Source: Listeria swaminathanii
GTDB lineage: Bacteria > Bacillota > Bacilli > Lactobacillales > Listeriaceae
Reading direction: 5' to 3'
NCBI RefSeq assembly: GCF_014229645.1
Contig: NZ_JAATOD010000004.1
Span: 124,001 to 188,000 of the forward strand
Length of the DNA stretch: 64,000 bases
Below, piece after piece: positions 10,872 to 19,250 of this stretch. The first letter of the stretch is position 1, and every line of letters begins with the position of its first letter. Both the position numbers and the translations under genes were made by a program. The notes under the pieces are model-generated. The model was not told the DNA's origin, did no database searches, and was given only the letters and a program-made list of their open reading frames with translations.

Positions 10872-11843
10872 ATGTCATTTGCATCGGAAACCAAGAAAGA
10901 ATTAACCCATATGGACGTAAGTGATAGCGATGCAAAAGTGGAGCTCGCAGCTTTTATTCGAATGAATGGTGCCATCTCGTTTTCGAGTCAATTAGTGATA
11001 ATGGATGTCCAAACGGAGAATGCGGCCATAGCTAGACGAATGTATCAATTACTGAAAGACTTATATGAAGTGCCAATTGAACTTCTTGTACGTCGCAAAA
11101 TGAAGCTGAAAAAAAATAATGTTTATATAGTTCGATTGAAGTCTGGTACACGGGGGATTTTAGAAGATTTACGCATTCTTGAGCCACCGATGACGTTTAC
11201 TAAATCGATTGATAGGGGATTTGTTAAGAAGAGAAGTGCCAAACGTGCTTATTTGCGCGGAGCCTTTTTGGCAAGTGGATCAGTTAATAATCCAGAAACT
11301 TCTTCGTATCATTTAGAAATTTTTTCTGTTTACGAGGAGCACAACGAGGCGATTTGCGCTTTGATGAACCAATTTGACCTCAATGCACGAACGCTTGAAC
11401 GGAAAAATGGTTTTATTACCTATTTGAAAGAAGCGGAAAAAATTACGGAATTCTTGAGCATTATTGGAGCGACTAGCGCACTTCTTCATTTTGAGGATGT
11501 TCGGATTATGCGCGATATGCGGAATTCGGTGAATAGGTTAGTTAACTGTGAAACGGCGAATCTCAACAAAACAATTAACGCGGCTGTTAGGCAAATCGAT
11601 AACATTAAGTATATCCAATCAACTGTCGGCCTGGAAGCTTTACCAGAACGATTGCGTGAAATTGCGGCGCTTCGGATTGCTAATGAAGATGTGACCTTAA
11701 AAGAGTTAGGCGAAATGCTAACAACTGGCCAAGTAAGTAAATCAGGCATTAATCATCGTCTCCGGAAACTAGATCAAATTGCAGAGCGCCTTAGAAGCGG
11801 AGAAACACCAGCGCAAGTAGGACTCAAAATCAGTAATAGTTAA
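10872..11843 (+). CDS. whiA: WhiA DNA-binding protein
   Basis: A 323-residue protein with an N-terminal LAGLIDADG-like homing-endonuclease fold (degenerate, around residues 1-210, containing [15 protein letters not shown]) and a C-terminal helix-turn-helix (around residues 235-310, with [20 protein letters not shown]). WhiA is a sporulation regulator in Streptomyces and affects cell division and chromosome segregation in Bacillus. The ribosome binding site GGAGTGAG overlaps the glmR stop. Third gene of the rapZ cluster. Confidence 0.94.
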   Translation: MSFASETKKELTHMDVSDSDAKVELAAFIRMNGAISFSSQLVIMDVQTENAAIARRMYQLLKDLYEVPIELLVRRKMKLKKNNVYIVRLKSGTRGILEDLRILEPPMTFTKSIDRGFVKKRSAKRAYLRGAFLASGSVNNPETSSYHLEIFSVYEEHNEAICALMNQFDLNARTLERKNGFITYLKEAEKITEFLSIIGATSALLHFEDVRIMRDMRNSVNRLVNCETANLNKTINAAVRQIDNIKYIQSTVGLEALPERLREIAALRIANEDVTLKELGEMLTTGQVSKSGINHRLRKLDQIAERLRSGETPAQVGLKISNS

Positions 11844-11868
11844 TTAAAAGAAAAGGATGCGAATTAGA

Positions 11869-12885
11869 ATGTCAAAATTATTTTCAGAATATAAATTAAA
11901 AGATGTAACGCTAAAAAACAGAATTGTTATGTCACCAATGTGTATGTATTCAGTAGAAAATAAAGACGGGATCGCGACAGATTTTCATTTTGCACACTAT
12001 GTTTCCCGAGCAGCTGGCGGTACAGGACTTGTTATTTTAGAAGCTACGGCTGTTCAAGAAGTAGGTCGTATTTCTGAATTTGATTTAGGATTATGGAATG
12101 ACGAGCAAGTTCCAGCTTTAAAAAAATTAGTGGATGGTTTGCATTATCACGGAGCAAAAGCTGGAATTCAATTAGCGCATGCTGGCCGAAAAGCTGTTTT
12201 GCCCGGTGAAATTGTCGCTCCTTCTGCTATTGCTTTTGATGAAAAATCGGACAAACCAGTAGAACTGACGAAAGAAGCGATTAAAGAAGTGGTGGCTGAT
12301 TTTAAACGTGCTGCATACCGTGCAAAAGAAGCTGGCTTTGATGTCATTGAAATTCACGCTGCGCATGGCTATCTAATCCATCAATTTTTATCACCAATTA
12401 CGAACCGCCGCGAAGATAATTACGGTGGCCCTGCTGGTAATCGTTATAAAGTTCTAAGCGATATTATAAAAGCTGTGAAAGAAGTATGGGACGGTCCAAT
12501 TATCGTTCGTGTATCTGCAACGGATTATGCGCATGGTGGCTTGCAATTAGAAGACCATATTCCTTTTGCTAAATGGATGAAAGCGGATGGTGTGGAACTG
12601 ATTGATGTTAGTACAGGTGGTTTAGTTAATGTAGCACCACCAGTTTTCCCAGGGTATCAAGTTCCCTTTGCTGATGAAATTCGTCGCGGGGCTGGTATTG
12701 CGACCGGGGCGCTCGGACTTATTACACGAGGCGAGCAAGCGGAAGAAATTTTATGCAACGAACGAGCGGATTTAATTATTGTTGGTCGTGAATTATTACG
12801 AAATCCTTATTTTGCTAAAGATGCGGCCAAACAATTAGGCGAAACAATAGAAGCTCCGAAACAATATTCGCGGGCTTGGAAATAA
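11869..12885 (+). CDS. namA: NADPH dehydrogenase, old yellow enzyme family
   Basis: FMN-dependent ene-reductase of the YqjM/NamA class, 338 residues as in Bacillus YqjM. Visible features are MSPMCMYS at the N terminus, the substrate-binding histidines in IHAAHGYLIHQFLSP (H163 and H166), NRREDNYGG, and the FMN-phosphate loop RADLIIVGRELLRNPYF. It reduces activated alkenes and nitro compounds, usually as a stress response. I prefer ATG 11869 over ATG 11857, which sits directly on the GGATG sequence. Confidence 0.93.
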   Translation: MSKLFSEYKLKDVTLKNRIVMSPMCMYSVENKDGIATDFHFAHYVSRAAGGTGLVILEATAVQEVGRISEFDLGLWNDEQVPALKKLVDGLHYHGAKAGIQLAHAGRKAVLPGEIVAPSAIAFDEKSDKPVELTKEAIKEVVADFKRAAYRAKEAGFDVIEIHAAHGYLIHQFLSPITNRREDNYGGPAGNRYKVLSDIIKAVKEVWDGPIIVRVSATDYAHGGLQLEDHIPFAKWMKADGVELIDVSTGGLVNVAPPVFPGYQVPFADEIRRGAGIATGALGLITRGEQAEEILCNERADLIIVGRELLRNPYFAKDAAKQLGETIEAPKQYSRAWK

Positions 12886-12927
12886 AAAAAGCTTGAAATC
12901 CTTTTTGAGGGTTTCAAGCTTTTTTTG
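12884..12927 (+). terminator. Terminator of namA
   Basis: A 15-bp stem centred on AAAGCTTGAAA followed by T7. No internalin gene lies between here and the permease. Confidence 0.9.
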
Positions 12928-13065
12928 CCTTTTTTTAAACAAAAATCTACAAATGTTGTATATTTTTTAGCCTGTTTATGTTACCATAAATAATAGTTTT
13001 CAAGTTAGTTTAAACATACACAAACAAATTAACTGAAAATTGGAATTAAAAAAGGAGGAATCTTT

Positions 13066-14457
13066 ATGACGAAAGTTAATTCTTTTTTCAGAAAAAAGAG
13101 TTTTCATAACCCAGCGACAGACAAACATCATTTAAACAAGACGTTAGGAGCATTTGATTTAACGATGCTTGGAGTCGGTGCGGTTGTTGGGGGAGGGATA
13201 TTTATTCTTCCAGGGCAGGTAGCTTCTGTCATTGCAGGACCAGGAATTATTATTTCATTTATTATTGCGGGAATTGCTTGCTGTTTGGCGGCGCTTTGTT
13301 ATTCGGAATTTGCTTCTAAATTACCAGTTGCTGGTAGTGCATATACGTATAGCTATCATGTTTTTGGCGAAGGGGTAGCGTGGATTTTAGGATGGTCGCT
13401 TATTTTGGAATATGGCTTGGCTGTAGCGGCAATTGCAAGCGGCTGGTCATCCTATATGAAAAGTTTACTAGCAGGATTTGACTTACATATTCCAAAAGCT
13501 ATTTCATCAGCTTATGATCCAAGTGCGGGAACGTATTTTGATTTACTGGCATTTGCCGTTGTTATGGTAATTGGTATTTTACTTAGTTTTGGAATTCGTG
13601 AATCTACGCGAGTAAATAATATCATGGTTTTAGTGAAAATTGCGGTTGTTGTGTTATTTATTTTAGTAGGTGCATTTTATGTTAAGCCAGATAATTGGAC
13701 GCCATTCTTGCCGTTTGGTGTGCAAGGAGTCATTACGGGTGCTTCGACGGTATTCTTTGCGTATATTGGCTTTGATGCTGTTTCAAGCGCGGCAGAAGAA
13801 GTGAAAAATCCGCAAAAAAATATGCCAATCGGGATTATCGCTTCACTGGCAGTTTGTACATTGCTTTATATTCTACTTTCAGCGGTTCTTACGGGCGTTG
13901 TACCATACACTGATTTAGTTGGAGTTAGCGCACCAGTTGCATTTGCACTTCAAGCGATTAATCAAAACTGGATTGCTGGATTACTTTCTGTTGGGGCGAT
14001 TGTTGGGATGACAACGGTTGTTCTAGTAATGTCTTATGGTGGAACGCGATTGTTATTCGCAATGGGGCGTGACGGATTATTACCTAAATCATTTTCAAAA
14101 ATCAGCAAAAATGATACACCTGTTAGAAATACGATGATTTTTGCCACTGTGATGGGGCTTATTGCTTCCATCGTACCAATGGCAGATTTAGCGCAGTTAA
14201 TTAATATCGGTACATTGTTTGCCTTTGCGATGGTTTCTATTGGGATTTTCTTTTTACGAAGAAATCCAGACTTGAATCAAAAAGGATTTAAAACACCATT
14301 TTATCCTGTAGTACCAGCACTTTCCTTCTTGCTTTGTGTGTATTTGATGCTTAATTTATCGAAAACGACTTGGATTGCTTTTGCTATTTGGTTTGTACTT
14401 GGAATTATAGTATATCTTTTCTACGGAAGAAAACATTCAGCGCTTCGTATAAAATAA
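13066..14457 (+). CDS. APC-family amino acid permease
   Basis: A 463-residue membrane protein with about 12 transmembrane helices. The first helix has the APC-superfamily GVGAVVGGGIFILPG loop, and a later segment FFAYIGFDAVSSAAEEVKNP is the hallmark of the cationic amino acid transporter / YfnA-like branch. The substrate cannot be fixed from sequence. The gene is monocistronic, with AAAGGAGG before the start. The 180-bp upstream gap shows no T-box. Confidence 0.9.
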   Translation: MTKVNSFFRKKSFHNPATDKHHLNKTLGAFDLTMLGVGAVVGGGIFILPGQVASVIAGPGIIISFIIAGIACCLAALCYSEFASKLPVAGSAYTYSYHVFGEGVAWILGWSLILEYGLAVAAIASGWSSYMKSLLAGFDLHIPKAISSAYDPSAGTYFDLLAFAVVMVIGILLSFGIRESTRVNNIMVLVKIAVVVLFILVGAFYVKPDNWTPFLPFGVQGVITGASTVFFAYIGFDAVSSAAEEVKNPQKNMPIGIIASLAVCTLLYILLSAVLTGVVPYTDLVGVSAPVAFALQAINQNWIAGLLSVGAIVGMTTVVLVMSYGGTRLLFAMGRDGLLPKSFSKISKNDTPVRNTMIFATVMGLIASIVPMADLAQLINIGTLFAFAMVSIGIFFLRRNPDLNQKGFKTPFYPVVPALSFLLCVYLMLNLSKTTWIAFAIWFVLGIIVYLFYGRKHSALRIK

Positions 14458-14462
14458 GGTAA

Positions 14463-14503
14463 TAAAAAAAGAGGTTTTGCGAAATGCAAAACCTCTTTTT
14501 TAT
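14463..14503. terminator. Bidirectional terminator between permease and clpP
   Basis: A 16-bp perfect stem (AAAAAAGAGGTTTTGC and complement), with A-run and T-run on both sides, lies between two convergent genes. Confidence 0.92.
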
Positions 14504-14506
14504 TGA

Positions 14507-15103
14507 TTACCCTTTTAAGCCAGATTTGTTAACAATGATATCATCAATTAAGCCATAATCTTTTGCTTCTTGTGCAGTCATGAAGTTATCACGATCTGTA
14601 TCACGAGCAATTACTTCATAAGGTTGGCCAGTTTTCTCAGCCATAATTGTATTCATACGTTCTTTGATTTTTAAAATGTGTCGAGCTGCAATTTCGATTT
14701 CTGTTGCTTGACCTTGAGCACCGCCAAGTGGTTGGTGAATCATGATTTCAGCGTTTGGAAGCGCAAAACGTTTACCGCTTGCTCCAGCTGTTAATAGGAA
14801 TGATCCCATCGAGGCAGCCATACCCATACCAATTGTTTGTACGTCCGCTTTAACGAAATTCATTGTATCGTAAATGGCCATACCAGCTGAAATACTTCCG
14901 CCTGGAGAATTGATATATAAGAAAATATCTTTTTCAGGATCTTGCGCGTCTAGAAATAATAATTGAGAAACGATGGAGTTTGCCACGTTATCATCAATTG
15001 CTGAGCCTAACATAATAATTCTGTCTTTTAATAAACGGGAATAAATGTCATATGCACGTTCACCGCGGCTAGTTTGTTCGATTACTGTTGGAATTAAGTT
15101 CAT
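14507..15103 (-). CDS. clpP: ATP-dependent Clp protease proteolytic subunit
   Basis: Serine protease subunit that forms tetradecameric barrels with ClpC, ClpE or ClpX and degrades misfolded and regulatory proteins. The 198-residue product has the complete triad S98 (GMAASMG), H123 (IHQPLGG) and D172. I start at ATG 15103, preceded by AGGAGG; an in-frame upstream ATG at 15160 lies close to the promoter and lacks a ribosome binding site. This is the long-known clpP2-type ClpP. A CtsR operator covers its promoter. Confidence 0.97.
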   Translation of the reverse strand: MNLIPTVIEQTSRGERAYDIYSRLLKDRIIMLGSAIDDNVANSIVSQLLFLDAQDPEKDIFLYINSPGGSISAGMAIYDTMNFVKADVQTIGMGMAASMGSFLLTAGASGKRFALPNAEIMIHQPLGGAQGQATEIEIAARHILKIKERMNTIMAEKTGQPYEVIARDTDRDNFMTAQEAKDYGLIDDIIVNKSGLKG

Positions 15104-15151
15104 ATCAAGATTCCTCCTGTTAAATGTATATTTTAAATTAGCTTTGTTTAT

Positions 15152-15180
15152 ATCATACACGAATGGTCAAACTAGGTCAA
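15152..15180 (-). promoter_or_regulatory. SigA promoter of clpP
   Basis: On the minus strand TTGACC (15175-15180) and TATGAT (15152-15157) are 17 bp apart. The -35 box and spacer are covered by the CtsR operator. Confidence 0.85.
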
Positions 15181-15181
15181 A
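15165..15181. promoter_or_regulatory. CtsR operator
   Basis: GGTCAAA-CTA-GGTCAAA is a perfect tandem heptad with 3-bp spacing, the known CtsR heat-shock repressor site. It overlaps the clpP -35 box, so repression by occlusion is expected. Confidence 0.93.
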
Positions 15182-15204
15182 CGATAAAGTCTCAGGCAAA
15201 CTAT

Positions 15205-15233
15205 TTCAATAAAATTTAACAAAAAGGTATAAT
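15205..15233 (+). promoter_or_regulatory. Promoter of the LPMO gene
   Basis: A consensus TATAAT (15228-15233) has a weak TTCAAT 17 bp upstream. It is divergent from clpP. Confidence 0.5.
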
Positions 15234-15259
15234 TAACTATACTGAAAGGAAGGTGCATC

Positions 15260-16696
15260 ATGAAGAAATTTTCAAAAATTGGAATGTTTTTTGCTGTGTT
15301 TACGTTAGCTATAGTTCTTTTCCAAACAACTGCTTCAGCTCATGGATACATATCAAAGCCAGCAAGTCGCGTTTATTTAGCAAACAAAGGGATCAACGTA
15401 GGGGTTGGAGCAGCGCAATTTGAACCACAAAGTGTAGAAGCTCCAAAAGGTTTCCCAGTAAGTGGACCTGCTGATGGAAAAATCGCAGGCGGAGGCAAAT
15501 ACTCACTTTTAGACGCCCAAACAGCAACTCGTTGGGCAAAAGTAGATATTGAGTCTGGCCCACTAACAGTTGAATGGACATTGACAGCGCCACATAGAAC
15601 AAGTGGTTGGCAATATTTTATTACTAAAAAAGGTTGGGACCCGAATGCGCCACTGACTAGAGCATCATTAGAACCATTAGCAACGATTGCAGCTGATGGA
15701 AGTGCTCCAGGAACTCTAGCGACACAAGAAATTAATATTCCAAATGACCGTTCAGGATACTATGTAATCCTTGGCGTTTGGACAATCGCTGATACAGGTA
15801 ATGCGTTTTACCAAGTTATTGACGCAAACATCATCAATTCTGATGTAGTGCCAGTTGCTGACGACGAAGCGCCAACAGCTCCAACTAATTTAGCTGGAAC
15901 TACTACGCCGAAAAAAGTAAGTCTAACATGGACTGCTTCAACAGATAATATTGGAATTAAAGGTTATGAAATTTTACGTGACGGACAAGTAATCGGAGAA
16001 AGCCAAGTAGCTTCTTATGAAGATACAACTGTAAACTCAAGTACCGCCTACACTTATACCGTTCGCGCAAAAGATTTTGGTGGAAATAAATCAACATTAA
16101 GTAATAGCATTAAAGTAACCACAAAAGAAGCTCCAGCAGTGGATAACGAAGCGCCAACTGCACCAAAAAGCTTAATGTCGCACGCACAAACAGATACAAC
16201 GATTGCTCTTTGTTGGCAAGCATCCACAGATAACGTGGAAGTGAAAAACTACGAACTATATCGTAATAATACAAAAATCGCAACATCAACAAAAACAATG
16301 TTTGAAGATACAAAGCTAGCAAGCAATACAAGCTATAAATATAAAGTTTATGCAGTAGACACATCAGGAAATCGTTCGTTAGTAAGTAACGAAATCACTG
16401 TTAAAACGAAACCACTAGATCCAATGAACACATGGAAAGCGGATCAAATTTACTACGCTGGCGACCAAATTTATTATAAAGGCGTTCCATATACAGCGAA
16501 GTGGTGGACAAAAGGTAACACACCAGACACAAGTGACGCTTGGAAAAATGAAAGCACAGAAATCCAAGCCTGGAATTCTCTAAAAGCCTACAACGGCGGA
16601 GACAAAGTCATTTATAACGGCAAAACGTACCAAGCAAAATGGTGGGTTAGAGGCGCAAAACCAGACAGCTCTTCCATTTGGACATTAGTAAATTAA
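15260..16696 (+). CDS. Secreted chitin-active lytic polysaccharide monooxygenase (AA10) with FnIII and chitin-binding modules
   Basis: A 478-residue secreted protein. The signal peptide ends TASA, exposing H28 (HGYISKPASR), the N-terminal histidine of the copper histidine brace of AA10 enzymes. The second histidine is likely in LTAPHRTSGWQYF. The order is AA10 (28 to about 195), two fibronectin type III domains (about 205-385, both with the SWxASTDN-type motif) and two short aromatic-rich CBM5/12-like modules at the C terminus (each with YNGKxYxAKWWxxGxxPD-like spacing). The enzyme cleaves crystalline chitin oxidatively. I recall the L. monocytogenes orthologue as lmo2467. Confidence 0.94.
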   Translation: MKKFSKIGMFFAVFTLAIVLFQTTASAHGYISKPASRVYLANKGINVGVGAAQFEPQSVEAPKGFPVSGPADGKIAGGGKYSLLDAQTATRWAKVDIESGPLTVEWTLTAPHRTSGWQYFITKKGWDPNAPLTRASLEPLATIAADGSAPGTLATQEINIPNDRSGYYVILGVWTIADTGNAFYQVIDANIINSDVVPVADDEAPTAPTNLAGTTTPKKVSLTWTASTDNIGIKGYEILRDGQVIGESQVASYEDTTVNSSTAYTYTVRAKDFGGNKSTLSNSIKVTTKEAPAVDNEAPTAPKSLMSHAQTDTTIALCWQASTDNVEVKNYELYRNNTKIATSTKTMFEDTKLASNTSYKYKVYAVDTSGNRSLVSNEITVKTKPLDPMNTWKADQIYYAGDQIYYKGVPYTAKWWTKGNTPDTSDAWKNESTEIQAWNSLKAYNGGDKVIYNGKTYQAKWWVRGAKPDSSSIWTLVN

Positions 16697-16702
16697 TATC
16701 CG

Positions 16703-16735
16703 AGCCAGCAAATCTACGGATGCGCTGGCTTTTTC
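16703..16735 (+). terminator. Terminator of the LPMO gene
   Basis: An 8-bp GC-rich stem (GAGCCAGC with GCTGGCTT) followed by T5. Confidence 0.85.
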
Positions 16736-16749
16736 AAATAAAATAAAAC

Positions 16750-16778
16750 TTGTAAAACCCTAGGAATTTCGCTATAAT
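16750..16778 (+). promoter_or_regulatory. Promoter of tRNA-Arg
   Basis: TTGTAA (16750-16755), 17-bp spacer and TATAAT (16773-16778), about 37 bp before the tRNA. Confidence 0.8.
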
Positions 16779-16815
16779 TATTATTCGTACGGTAAGCATT
16801 TCTAACCTACATAAA

Positions 16816-16887
16816 GCCCTCGTGGTGCAACGGATAGCACGTAAGATTCCGGTTCTTAAAATGGGGGTTCGATTCCCTCCGAGGGCA
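16816..16887 (+). tRNA. tRNA-Arg (anticodon CCG)
   Basis: A complete cloverleaf can be folded: acceptor GCCCTCG with CGAGGGC, anticodon stem TAAGA/TCTTA with loop TTCCGGT (anticodon CCG, reading CGG), and T-loop GTTCGATTC. The 3' CCA is not encoded. tRNA-Arg genes are known integration sites for Listeria phages, and phage-type genes follow immediately. Confidence 0.93.
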
Positions 16888-16893
16888 TAATGA

Positions 16894-16939
16894 AAAGCAT
16901 TATAAACGTTGGTAATACAATGTTTATAGTGCTTTTTTG
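16894..16939 (+). terminator. Terminator of tRNA-Arg
   Basis: A stem of about 13 bp (AAGCATTATAAAC with GTTTATAGTGCTT, one G-U) followed by T6. The rest of the gap up to 17187 holds no gene I can support and no recognisable integrase remnant. Confidence 0.85.
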
Positions 16940-17187
16940 TTTTTCAAATTTTAAACAAAGTACAAAAAGATTTAAAAATCATTAATTTTCTTCTCTTGCG
17001 TTTATGTCGACGCCACGATGTAATTTTCCTTCCATTTCCGAAGCTACTAATTAAGCTGATTTTTTTGGAGATTAACTCTTGCTTTATAATTTTCTTGCTT
17101 CCTTATATGAAATGTTATATTTCCATCCAGTTTCAGTTTTTACAATATTGGTCAGGTAGAACACTTCTTTTACACGTATGTTCTTTT

Positions 17188-17928
17188 TTAAATTTTTGCG
17201 TGAAAAGTTAAGCTTGCATCAGAAAATAAATTGAAGACAATTTCAATATTTCCGCTTTCGTTAACTCCAGCGTTAAATTCTGCATTCATATTTTTCCCAT
17301 TAGGTATTTTTCCGGTCGTGTTTTCAAGTGGATATCTCGTACCTAGTGTACTGTTAGCGTCATATACATCAATATCTGAAGTAACAAAATACTCAGAGCC
17401 AGAGTTGTTTTCAACTTTATAGCTAATTTTTACTACATTTTTTGGATTAGTATCATCAAACTGATTTCTATCACTAGTTTTTTCAACGTTAATTAAAGTG
17501 ACTTTTACTCCACCAAGCTCTTGCGAATCGCCAACACTGTAATCTTTTAAAATCGGAGGAAGTATAGTTACGATTTGTATGTTATCGACCTTTCCAGGTT
17601 CTTTCGCAGTAACTGTATATTGAATTTCTTCTGAACCAGTGTAGTTGCTAGCAGTCGCAAACATTCCAGTTGAACTAACTTCCATTTCTTCCGAGTCAAT
17701 ATAAACAGATGCATCTTTATCTACTATGCCTATGATACTATAGTTGCCTTTATCATTTGGAGTGATTTCTGTTTCTGTTAATTTCATTTGAGCTTCTTCT
17801 TTTTCATCAAAATTACTTTTATCGTTAGTATCCGTGACTTGGATGTCATTTTTGTTATTTCCGCATCCAACTAATAAAATATTAAAAGCTAACATAAATC
17901 CCGTAATTAAAAGTATCCCTTTTTTCAT
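17188..17928 (-). CDS. Putative phage-type lipoprotein with DUF4352-like domain
   Basis: A 246-residue lipoprotein. The lipobox LLVGC puts the lipidated cysteine at C22 and is followed by a linker rich in N, D and K. Residues from about 55 to 110 look like a small beta domain. The C-terminal part (about 125-246, with LGGVKVTLINVEKT and VVKISYKVENNSG) resembles the immunoglobulin-like DUF4352 fold seen in surface lipoproteins of Gram-positives and their phages. ATG 17928 has AAGGGAG upstream. The function is unknown; superinfection exclusion is only a guess from context. Confidence 0.75.
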   Translation of the reverse strand: MKKGILLITGFMLAFNILLVGCGNNKNDIQVTDTNDKSNFDEKEEAQMKLTETEITPNDKGNYSIIGIVDKDASVYIDSEEMEVSSTGMFATASNYTGSEEIQYTVTAKEPGKVDNIQIVTILPPILKDYSVGDSQELGGVKVTLINVEKTSDRNQFDDTNPKNVVKISYKVENNSGSEYFVTSDIDVYDANSTLGTRYPLENTTGKIPNGKNMNAEFNAGVNESGNIEIVFNLFSDASLTFHAKI

Positions 17929-17982
17929 ATTACAAACTCCCTTTTTATGCACCTACATTGCGGCCGCAACGTGGTTACATAG

Positions 17983-18150
17983 TTATATTTTATTCAAAAG
18001 TAATGCGATGCCATCTAACTTTTCGCGTTTACTTAATCTACTATCAATAACTATGAAAATCTCCTTTTTTAAAATAAATAAACACAAAGTTAATTCATGT
18101 TCTAGAATCACAATATCATGTTGCATGACCAGTTCATCTAAAGTTTTCAT
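17983..18150 (-). pseudogene. Truncated ImmA/IrrE-like peptidase fragment
   Basis: A 55-codon ORF beginning MKTLDELVMQHDIVILEHEL with AAAGGGAAA upstream. The segment FIVIDSRLSKREKLDGIALLL matches the part of phage and ICE ImmA proteins just before the zinc-binding HExxH, where one expects a conserved 'EKL...LAEELGH' run. The HExxH motif is missing and the ORF stops there, so it is probably a remnant of a protein of about 120-140 residues. ImmA peptidases cleave the phage repressor; this one could not. Confidence 0.55.
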
Positions 18151-18219
18151 ATGTTTATTTCCCTTTCGTTCACATGTGTTTTTCTTTTTTCTTCCATGCT
18201 TTGAGGTATAATTTTTAGG

Positions 18220-18555
18220 TTACTTAAAAATCGTATTTTTTACTTTCCAATCTTCAAGTTTAATGAAAATCCAGAAGTTATAGAATCCAAAAGTAATACA
18301 TGCAAAAAACCACCATTTAAACCAGTGTTTAAAAAGGTTTACAGCACGTCCTTGGAATTCTAAACGTTGTCCATCGATAACAGTGTGATTTATTTTCCAA
18401 CCATAAACCTTACATAAAGCCCAAGGATAACAAATTCCTATTGTGAAAAGTGTCACTATGAAGCCCAGAACTTTCCAACCAATATATTCTCCTAAACCAC
18501 CATCAAAGAAGTTTGTGTTACCTCTCCATGTCTCGATTCTTTTTATTTCCTCCAT
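18220..18555 (-). CDS. DUF898-like membrane protein
   Basis: A 111-residue protein with two hydrophobic segments (around residues 28-50 and 83-100). Conserved features are GWKINHTVIDGQRLEFQGRA, then LFKHWFKWWFFACITFGFY, then a KLEDWKVKNT tail. This pattern fits the DUF898 family, found in chromosomes and phages, with no known function. It is the outermost gene of the relic. The 280 bp beyond it, up to 18839, are AT-rich and hold nothing I can identify. Confidence 0.7.
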   Translation of the reverse strand: MEEIKRIETWRGNTNFFDGGLGEYIGWKVLGFIVTLFTIGICYPWALCKVYGWKINHTVIDGQRLEFQGRAVNLFKHWFKWWFFACITFGFYNFWIFIKLEDWKVKNTIFK

Positions 18556-18838
18556 TTTATTACCTACTTTCCATATAATAAGCTAATTTTATTAACAACG
18601 GGATTGGGGATTTAAGAAACTAACTTTCTTGCTAGTATGTGTGATATAGTATTCAATTTCACAATTATACATTTTATCTGTTCTCTCATATCAAAATATC
18701 GCATATATGCTACCTTTTATTTGAAAATATTATAAGTATCTTAAATCTGCATTTATCTTTTTTACGCTACAGAAAACTTTCCCTACTTCAACCCACCATT
18801 TTCTGGTAAAATATTAATCATCAAGGGAGGCGCTTATT

Positions 18839-19237
18839 TTGGCTGCAAGTTTGAAAGAGCGATTGGAAAAAGAAGTAAGAACATACAGTGCGGATAATAA
18901 TTTAACCGTTCAAACGATTGATTTTTTGTACGCAGGGCCTCATATGCGAGGAAGGCACTCGCTTATTCTCGCTTTTACGGAAGCTGGGATTTTTACGTTT
19001 GTATTTAAATTAAGTGATGCGGAAATGCACTTTTTGGATGGGAAGACGGTTCAGCAAATTGCGCTTGAGAAAAAGAAATTGGTGTATCGGCTACATATTC
19101 GTGCAGTGACCGAAGAAGGTGAGCTTGAGGAAGGAAAATACCTTGTTAGTAAGCGGGTTCTTGGTCGTAAGTGGCATAAGGAAACGTTGGAAAAGCTCAT
19201 TAATAAAAACCTTCCATTACTAACTGCAAAAAAATAA
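18839..19237 (+). CDS. Conserved hypothetical protein (132 aa)
   Basis: I do not recognise a family. The product is basic and soluble, with no signal peptide or membrane segment. It looks like a single alpha/beta domain ending in a lysine-rich helix. It starts at TTG with a good AAGGGAGG upstream. It ends 13 bp before the TetR regulator gene, so the two are probably co-transcribed. I recall a hypothetical gene at this place in EGD-e (lmo2465). Confidence 0.75.
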   Translation: MAASLKERLEKEVRTYSADNNLTVQTIDFLYAGPHMRGRHSLILAFTEAGIFTFVFKLSDAEMHFLDGKTVQQIALEKKKLVYRLHIRAVTEEGELEEGKYLVSKRVLGRKWHKETLEKLINKNLPLLTAKK

Positions 19238-19250
19238 GAAAGGTGGGGTG

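Larger units (their letters stand above)
17188..18555 (-). mobile_element. Prophage relic next to tRNA-Arg
   Basis: Three minus-strand genes (DUF898-like membrane protein, truncated ImmA-like ORF, lipoprotein) lie directly downstream of a tRNA-Arg. This set resembles the lysogeny-control end of Listeria siphophages, where ImmA-type peptidase and lipoprotein genes sit between integrase and repressor. No integrase, repressor or second copy of the tRNA 3' end is visible, so only a remnant is left. The assignment is inference. Confidence 0.55.

Noticed and set aside
12928..13065. T-box or amino-acid riboswitch before the permease
   Set aside because: No T-box core sequence, no specifier hairpin and no antiterminator/terminator pair were found.
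16940..17187. Possible integrase remnant or attachment-site repeat beside tRNA-Arg
   Set aside because: Short minus-strand frames are open but match no integrase motif that I recognise, and no second copy of the tRNA 3' end is visible up to 18.8 kb.
16996..17211. 71-aa plus-strand ORF after tRNA-Arg
   Set aside because: No ribosome binding site, Phe/Leu/Cys-rich shadow composition, and it overlaps the lipoprotein 3' end.
17834..18211. 125-aa plus-strand ORF over the relic
   Set aside because: It is antisense to the lipoprotein start and the ImmA-like fragment, lacks a ribosome binding site and has low-complexity Phe/Ser-rich sequence.
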